A DNA stretch of 37,389 nucleotides from Cytophagales bacterium (lineage in GTDB: Bacteria > Bacteroidota > Bacteroidia > Cytophagales > CCMP332), in NCBI GenBank assembly GCA_028279065.1, contig JANQSY010000130.1, forward strand, positions 1 through 37,389, read 5' to 3'. This document shows positions 33,371-37,389 of the stretch, in pieces. The notes below the pieces were generated by a model that saw only the letters and a program-made list of their open reading frames with translations, made no database searches and was not told where the DNA came from. Position 1 is the first letter of the stretch, and every line of letters begins with the position of its first letter. The position numbers and the translations under genes are program-made.

Positions 33371-36300
33371 TCAGGTTGGGAGGGTAATGCTGAATCTTGC
33401 ACCCCCAAATCGGCTTTCGTCTACGATTATTTCTCCCTTATAGACCTGAATCCCCCTTTTTACTATCTGAAGTCCCAGCCCTGATCCTGATTTTTTTGTT
33501 GTGTAATGAGGCTCAAAGATCTTTTCCCTTAATTCCTTGCTTACACCTGTTCCATTGTCTTCGAAACTGATTAAGTATCCTTTTTCGTTTGGTTCAACTT
33601 TGACAAACATCATAGGTTTCCTTCCGTCAGGAACACTTTGCAGACCATTTAGGATGAGGTTAAGAAAAGCCCCACCCAGGATCTTGGGATCTGCAAAATA
33701 TGGAAGTGAACTTTCCCGGATCTCAAACATGATCTCAGCCTGGGGATGTGCAGAAAAGGGAGAGGTGACTTGCCTTAAGAGCTCTCCAAGATCCAGATCT
33801 TTATTTTTCGGTTCAGGCAATGAGGCAAATCCCTGAAAGGACTTTGCCGTCTCATCTACCAGGTCGATGTTACGCAGGGCATCCTCAAGGTATCTTAAGA
33901 GATCTTTATTCTTCTCCTTGTTCTTGGAAAGCTGTGATAGAACCTGCTGTATCCTTAAGCGCATGGGCGTCAAAGGATTTTTGATCTCATGAGCTACCTG
34001 CTTGGCCATCTCCTTCCAGGCTTCATCCTGCTTTGAAATACTCAAAGCTTCTCTGCTTTCGATCAGCTTACTGATCATCATATTATATGCCCCTACTACC
34101 TCCCCGATCTCATCATCCTGCTTCCATTCGATGGGCTTGGGATCTTCTGTAAGTCTGATCCTTTTTAGCTGCCCTGAAAGTACATCCAATGGAAGAAGCC
34201 ATCTTTTGGTAAGGAAAAAAGCTAATTGAATAAAAAGCCCGGCAAAAAGCACAAATAATCCAAGAGTGATGACTCCAAGTCGCTCCCTTTCCCTTTCCAC
34301 CTTTTTATAGTTATCAAAAAAGGGAACAAACAGATAATAATAGGGCTCCCCATTGCTTGCCGAAAGCGGGAATATAACAGTTCCAAAATTTACCTTGGCC
34401 CTCCTAACCTTCTTAAAATTAAGCTCGACTCCCATTTTGTCGAAATAGATCTCCGGGTCGATCAAGGAAGAAAATACGTGACTTTTGTAAAGGGTCGGGA
34501 AGTCGGTATAGAACATGGTACCGGATTGGTCGTATATCGAAATGTTCAATCCCTTTTCCTCTGCTTGGTCCCTGGTGTATTGTACGAATTTCGTTCTTGA
34601 GACCTGACCATTCAAGAACTCTTTGAACTTCTCCTTTGTAAGCTCATAATAGTTTTTTGCCTTGAGAAGGTCTCGAGACCTCAACCCTTCTTCAAAGGCG
34701 CTGGATTGAGTCCAGAACAGGAGGAAGGAGAATATTCCAAGAGGCAAAATGATTGCAAGAACGTAGAGAAATTGCATTTTGGTCCTGAGATTCCAACCGA
34801 TCTCAAATTTTCCTCCTCCCAGGAACTCAAAAAAGTAGATCCCGGATAGGAACAGGAGAAAACAGGCAAGCATGATCAAAAGATTCCCAATAAACGACAG
34901 GGCTCCCGGGAAGGGAAAGGCAAGACCAAAGCCTGTGTCATCAAATACCACTCCTCTGAGGAACAGACCCTCTTTATCAAATGACAGGGATCCCATCATA
35001 TCAAAATGTGAGGAGATCGAATCTGCCAATTCGATCTTCAGAGCTTCACTTTCTACCCAATCATCCCAGATCAATCCTTTTTCCCTGGAGATCTTAAAGG
35101 AAGAGTAAGGCCAATAGGAATAATTCAACGAAAGCCCTTCAAGCGAGTTGATGACCTGGCCTACCCCGGTTCCTATCCCTTCCCTCCTTTCTCCAAGGAT
35201 CAATACATTGCCGATCTTATTCCCGGAAGACCTGAATTCTGTCAGGACAGAAAATTCCTGGACGTTGCCCATGGAATTATTGATGATCCTAAGGTTTGGA
35301 GAGACCATCCCTGTCTTGTCTCTGAATAGCTTACTCTGGTAAAATGAAAGATCAAGAGTGCTTTTTCCAGGTTGCAGATTCCTGTCCTGGTAATCAAAGA
35401 AAAGGATATCAAGATCATAAAACTGCTTGAAGTTCTTAAGATGATGGTGAAGGATCTTTCTTTCAGCTGTTTTGAAAGATCCGATGGACCTTCTGAATGA
35501 GGTCCTCACAAGCGGGTCCTTTTCCAGATCTACCTGCAGTTTCTCAAGCCGGTCCTTGATGCTCGAATCATCAGGACGGTTGATAGTTTTAATTACCTTT
35601 TCGAATTGGGATAACCTTTGCCCCAGGGAGATCTCCCTTGTAACCTGAGAACTAGCAGATACAAATAACAGCGCCATGGAAAGAACAACCGCCTGGTTGG
35701 GAAGTCTGTCCATAATACCCCTGATCAAAAAGGCGATCGATGGGGGAACCAGCCATACCCAAATTTGGTCATTGCCCACAAAGAATAAGGCAATAGTCGA
35801 TAGAAGAAAAATAGCACCCAGGGTAAGAAAATTTCTCCTTTCTCCTTTAGAGGAAATAAATGCCGTACACATTAGAGTCCAGCAAAACAACCCCGAAGCC
35901 ACAGCTAAGAATTTGGAAATGAAGGCCCTGTCCCAACCAATATTCAAACCAAGGTATGAGGATGGATTAACCTCTGTCCAATTGTTCAGAAACCAGATGA
36001 AAAAAGCTGAGGAAAGGATCGAACCAATGATCAACTGGACCCTGGAAAGATCAAAGCTATTTTCTCCCTTCTTTAAACGCCTCAATTCCCTGATCAATTG
36101 AGCTGAGATCGAAATAAAAATTGCCGGGATAAGCAGGGAAGTTGAGATCCCTAGCCATAGAAAAAAGATCATGGAAAAAACAAGGAACTCCAGAATCAAA
36201 GCTTGAACCACTCTGTAGGAAGAGATTGCCGAGGTGTTTCTTTGGGCTGACCTCAAACCTACCCATACCAACAGAAGAAGGATTGTATCCAGGATCATTG

Positions 36301-36877
36301 TCCAAAGAGGCAGCTGGAGGTTCTTATAGTGAAGGGAGAACTTGAAAAGGGGTTGACCCCTTACCTTCACCTCTCTGGCCTCTCCCTCAAAAGAATCAGG
36401 ACCTATACCCCCAAGGAAGAAGATCTCCTGATTGAAAATGTCTTCAATTATAGGATTACCCCTTGGGGATTCCTGAAAAAGAGAAAGCAATAAGACAAGG
36501 TCAATTGTTTCATTGTCATTCACCCGGCTTACCCGATAGAGGACCATATATTTTTTTGATACCTCCAGGTAATCGAGATCTGAAGATTCAGTCAAAAAGA
36601 CCGATGGTGGAATGAATTCAGAATTATTCCACCTTCTCAGGACTCCATTCTCATATAAATATGCTGCCCCTGAAAACCCTTCCAGATCAAAATCCCCTTT
36701 AGTAAAGAAAAGGTCAGCCTCCTCCTCAAAATCCTGGAGCCGACTTTCGATCCTGGAAGAAATGATATTTTCATAAAAGACTACCCCAAGAGCCTGGGCA
36801 AGGAAGAAGACAAAGACAAATCCATAAATCCCGGCCCAAATACGGTCAGTTTGGAAATTGATGCCGAGAAATCTCAA
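33371..36877 (-). CDS. Large polytopic sensor histidine kinase (NtrY-like)
   Basis: This 1168-residue membrane kinase has a first helix near residues 13-32, a periplasmic stretch, then about seven further hydrophobic helices (residues 190-410, for example ALILEFLVFSMIFFLWLG). A second sensor region (about 420-660) is followed by more helices, a further extracytoplasmic part (740-870), a last helix and a HAMP-like linker. The HisKA motif VAHEIKNPLTPMRLRIQQ (His about 963) resembles NtrY; the ATPase boxes are N (NLILNGLQS, Gly for the usual Ala), G1 (DNGTGV), F (FEPHYTTK) and G2 (GSGLGL). The start is TTG 36877, overlapping the upstream TGA as TTGA. No response regulator is next to it; the signal is unknown. 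Confidence 0.9.
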   Translation of the reverse strand: MRFLGINFQTDRIWAGIYGFVFVFFLAQALGVVFYENIISSRIESRLQDFEEEADLFFTKGDFDLEGFSGAAYLYENGVLRRWNNSEFIPPSVFLTESSDLDYLEVSKKYMVLYRVSRVNDNETIDLVLLLSLFQESPRGNPIIEDIFNQEIFFLGGIGPDSFEGEAREVKVRGQPLFKFSLHYKNLQLPLWTMILDTILLLLVWVGLRSAQRNTSAISSYRVVQALILEFLVFSMIFFLWLGISTSLLIPAIFISISAQLIRELRRLKKGENSFDLSRVQLIIGSILSSAFFIWFLNNWTEVNPSSYLGLNIGWDRAFISKFLAVASGLFCWTLMCTAFISSKGERRNFLTLGAIFLLSTIALFFVGNDQIWVWLVPPSIAFLIRGIMDRLPNQAVVLSMALLFVSASSQVTREISLGQRLSQFEKVIKTINRPDDSSIKDRLEKLQVDLEKDPLVRTSFRRSIGSFKTAERKILHHHLKNFKQFYDLDILFFDYQDRNLQPGKSTLDLSFYQSKLFRDKTGMVSPNLRIINNSMGNVQEFSVLTEFRSSGNKIGNVLILGERREGIGTGVGQVINSLEGLSLNYSYWPYSSFKISREKGLIWDDWVESEALKIELADSISSHFDMMGSLSFDKEGLFLRGVVFDDTGFGLAFPFPGALSFIGNLLIMLACFLLFLSGIYFFEFLGGGKFEIGWNLRTKMQFLYVLAIILPLGIFSFLLFWTQSSAFEEGLRSRDLLKAKNYYELTKEKFKEFLNGQVSRTKFVQYTRDQAEEKGLNISIYDQSGTMFYTDFPTLYKSHVFSSLIDPEIYFDKMGVELNFKKVRRAKVNFGTVIFPLSASNGEPYYYLFVPFFDNYKKVERERERLGVITLGLFVLFAGLFIQLAFFLTKRWLLPLDVLSGQLKRIRLTEDPKPIEWKQDDEIGEVVGAYNMMISKLIESREALSISKQDEAWKEMAKQVAHEIKNPLTPMRLRIQQVLSQLSKNKEKNKDLLRYLEDALRNIDLVDETAKSFQGFASLPEPKNKDLDLGELLRQVTSPFSAHPQAEIMFEIRESSLPYFADPKILGGAFLNLILNGLQSVPDGRKPMMFVKVEPNEKGYLISFEDNGTGVSKELREKIFEPHYTTKKSGSGLGLQIVKRGIQVYKGEIIVDESRFGGARFSITLPT

Positions 36878-37161
36878 TTAGGGCTGTAGCTAGGAATGTG
36901 CTTCTTTAATTGCCTTTCAATTTGTTCTTTCTTTTCACGGTTTTTCCTGCTCTGGCGGTACCAAAAAAAGCCTATGAAAAAGAAAAGGATATAGGGGAAA
37001 GCCATAAGGTAAAGGATCCCTGAATTATAGCTACCTCCTTCCCCATTGGTGGCTTGTTCTGCTGCCGCCTTGCACATAGCGCACTGGGCAAGGGACACCG
37101 AGCTTGAAAAAGCAAACAGAAGCACTACTGCGAGAATCCGGAAAAACCACCGTTCCATCAT
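36874..37161 (-). CDS. CxxC-containing small membrane protein
   Basis: The 95-residue product has a signal peptide (FFRILAVVLLFAFSSSVSLA), a CAMC motif right after the predicted cleavage site, a Gly/Asn-rich spacer, and one transmembrane helix (LYLMAFPYILFFFIGFFWY) with a basic tail. The placement of the Cys pair resembles a family of short Bacteroidota proteins found near cytochrome oxidase assembly genes, which fits the DUF420-like gene just upstream. It may handle copper or thiols (inference). ATG 37161 is used, with a second ATG directly after; the 3' end overlaps the kinase start. Confidence 0.7.
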   Translation of the reverse strand: MMERWFFRILAVVLLFAFSSSVSLAQCAMCKAAAEQATNGEGGSYNSGILYLMAFPYILFFFIGFFWYRQSRKNREKKEQIERQLKKHIPSYSPN

Positions 37162-37173
37162 GGTCTTATAAAA

Positions 37174-37389
37174 TTAAGAAGTATAATAAGGACTTAACAA
37201 TAAATATACCAGAACGCCGCTGAAAGCTACATATAGCCACATTGGAAAGGTCCATTTCACAAGCCTTTTATGTGCCTCTCTTTTGTTCTTTAGCCCAAAG
37301 TATATACTGAATAGGATCAGTGGAAGAATGATCGCTGCCAGGATAATGTGACTTATCAATAAAGTCAAATAGACCAAGCGCATAACCCC
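37174..37389 (-). CDS. DUF420-type membrane protein, C-terminal part
   Basis: The frame runs off the right edge (bases 37381-37389 read GVM going in), so the 5' part is missing. Visible are two transmembrane helices (YLTLLISHIILAAIILPLIL and PMWLYVAFSGVLVYLLL) and a KNKREAHKRLVKW loop, the pattern of the last helices of the DUF420/CtaM family involved in cytochrome c oxidase assembly. It ends at TAA 37174-37176, 12 bases before the CxxC gene's ATG. The ATG at 37383 is internal and not the start. Together with the next gene it suggests a respiratory cluster just outside the window. Confidence 0.78.
   Translation of the reverse strand, partial: GVMRLVYLTLLISHIILAAIILPLILFSIYFGLKNKREAHKRLVKWTFPMWLYVAFSGVLVYLLLSPYYTS

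Noticed and set aside
35676-36101. Open frame of 141 codons on the plus strand
   Set aside because: Antisense to the membrane part of the histidine kinase; no ribosome site, domain or plausible neighbour.
1-37389. Search for a CRISPR array, toxin-antitoxin pair, restriction system or prophage
   Set aside because: No regularly spaced repeats, integrase, transposase, phage structural or nuclease-defence genes were seen; the gene content is housekeeping and envelope.

Overview
The window looks like an ordinary, densely packed chromosomal segment of a Bacteroidota bacterium, probably of the Cytophagales type (class-level placement is inference). The support is a PorP/SprF-type outer-membrane protein, Bacteroidota-style promoters (TAnnTTTG -7 elements) in front of guaA, ffs and mlaE, an IspG of the long (about 650-residue) type, several GIN/DUF4097 surface proteins, and lipoproteins with short lipoboxes. 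No rRNA, tRNA, insertion sequence, prophage, integrase or CRISPR array is visible, and gene-free stretches are all under 200 bases.

Layout. Bases 1-10.8 kb (+ strand): the end of fabF, then rnc, nadE, lgt, a one-POTRA Omp85 protein, porP/sprF-like, cca, a TPR protein, and an ECF sigma / anti-sigma / DUF4097 operon closed by a clear terminator. 10.8-11.7 kb: a family 2 glycosyltransferase (+). 11.8-14.5 kb (- strand): fructose-6-phosphate aldolase/transaldolase, a 69-aa protein, an FtsE-like ATPase, a family 4 glycosyltransferase. 14.47-14.65 kb: the SRP RNA gene (ffs, -) divergent from guaA (+), with two close promoters; the guaA transcript may be leaderless. 14.65-17.9 kb (+): guaA and a TPR/periplasmic-binding-fold protein. 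17.9-23.5 kb (-): an envelope operon of a GIN-domain lipoprotein, a 1017-aa TerB-like/ABCG fusion transporter, DacB (PBP4) and a small lipoprotein, divergent from a VTT/DedA-type membrane protein. 24.1-31.8 kb (-): a tight operon of SDR, ispG, a 57-aa membrane protein, a Nudix CoA pyrophosphatase, an acidic-tailed lipoprotein, a TPR protein, a TerB-like protein and a YfcC-family transporter, followed by an XRE regulator behind a repeat-rich 165-base leader. 31.9-33.4 kb (+): mlaE and mlaF. 33.4-37.4 kb (-): an NtrY-like 1168-aa histidine kinase, a CxxC membrane protein and the 3' end of a DUF420-type gene.

Together these genes serve envelope building (lipoprotein acylation, phospholipid trafficking, peptidoglycan trimming, outer-membrane insertion), core metabolism (NAD, GMP, isoprenoid precursors, fatty acids) and RNA processing. 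I did not find a complete, obviously new defence or mobile system. The points most worth a second look are: (i) repeated use of TTG start codons at stop/start junctions inside operons; (ii) the TerB-like/ABCG fusion in its DacB operon; (iii) the cluster of four 4-base-spaced palindromes in front of the XRE regulator; (iv) the large polytopic histidine kinase with no adjacent response regulator; (v) the apparently leaderless guaA promoter facing ffs.
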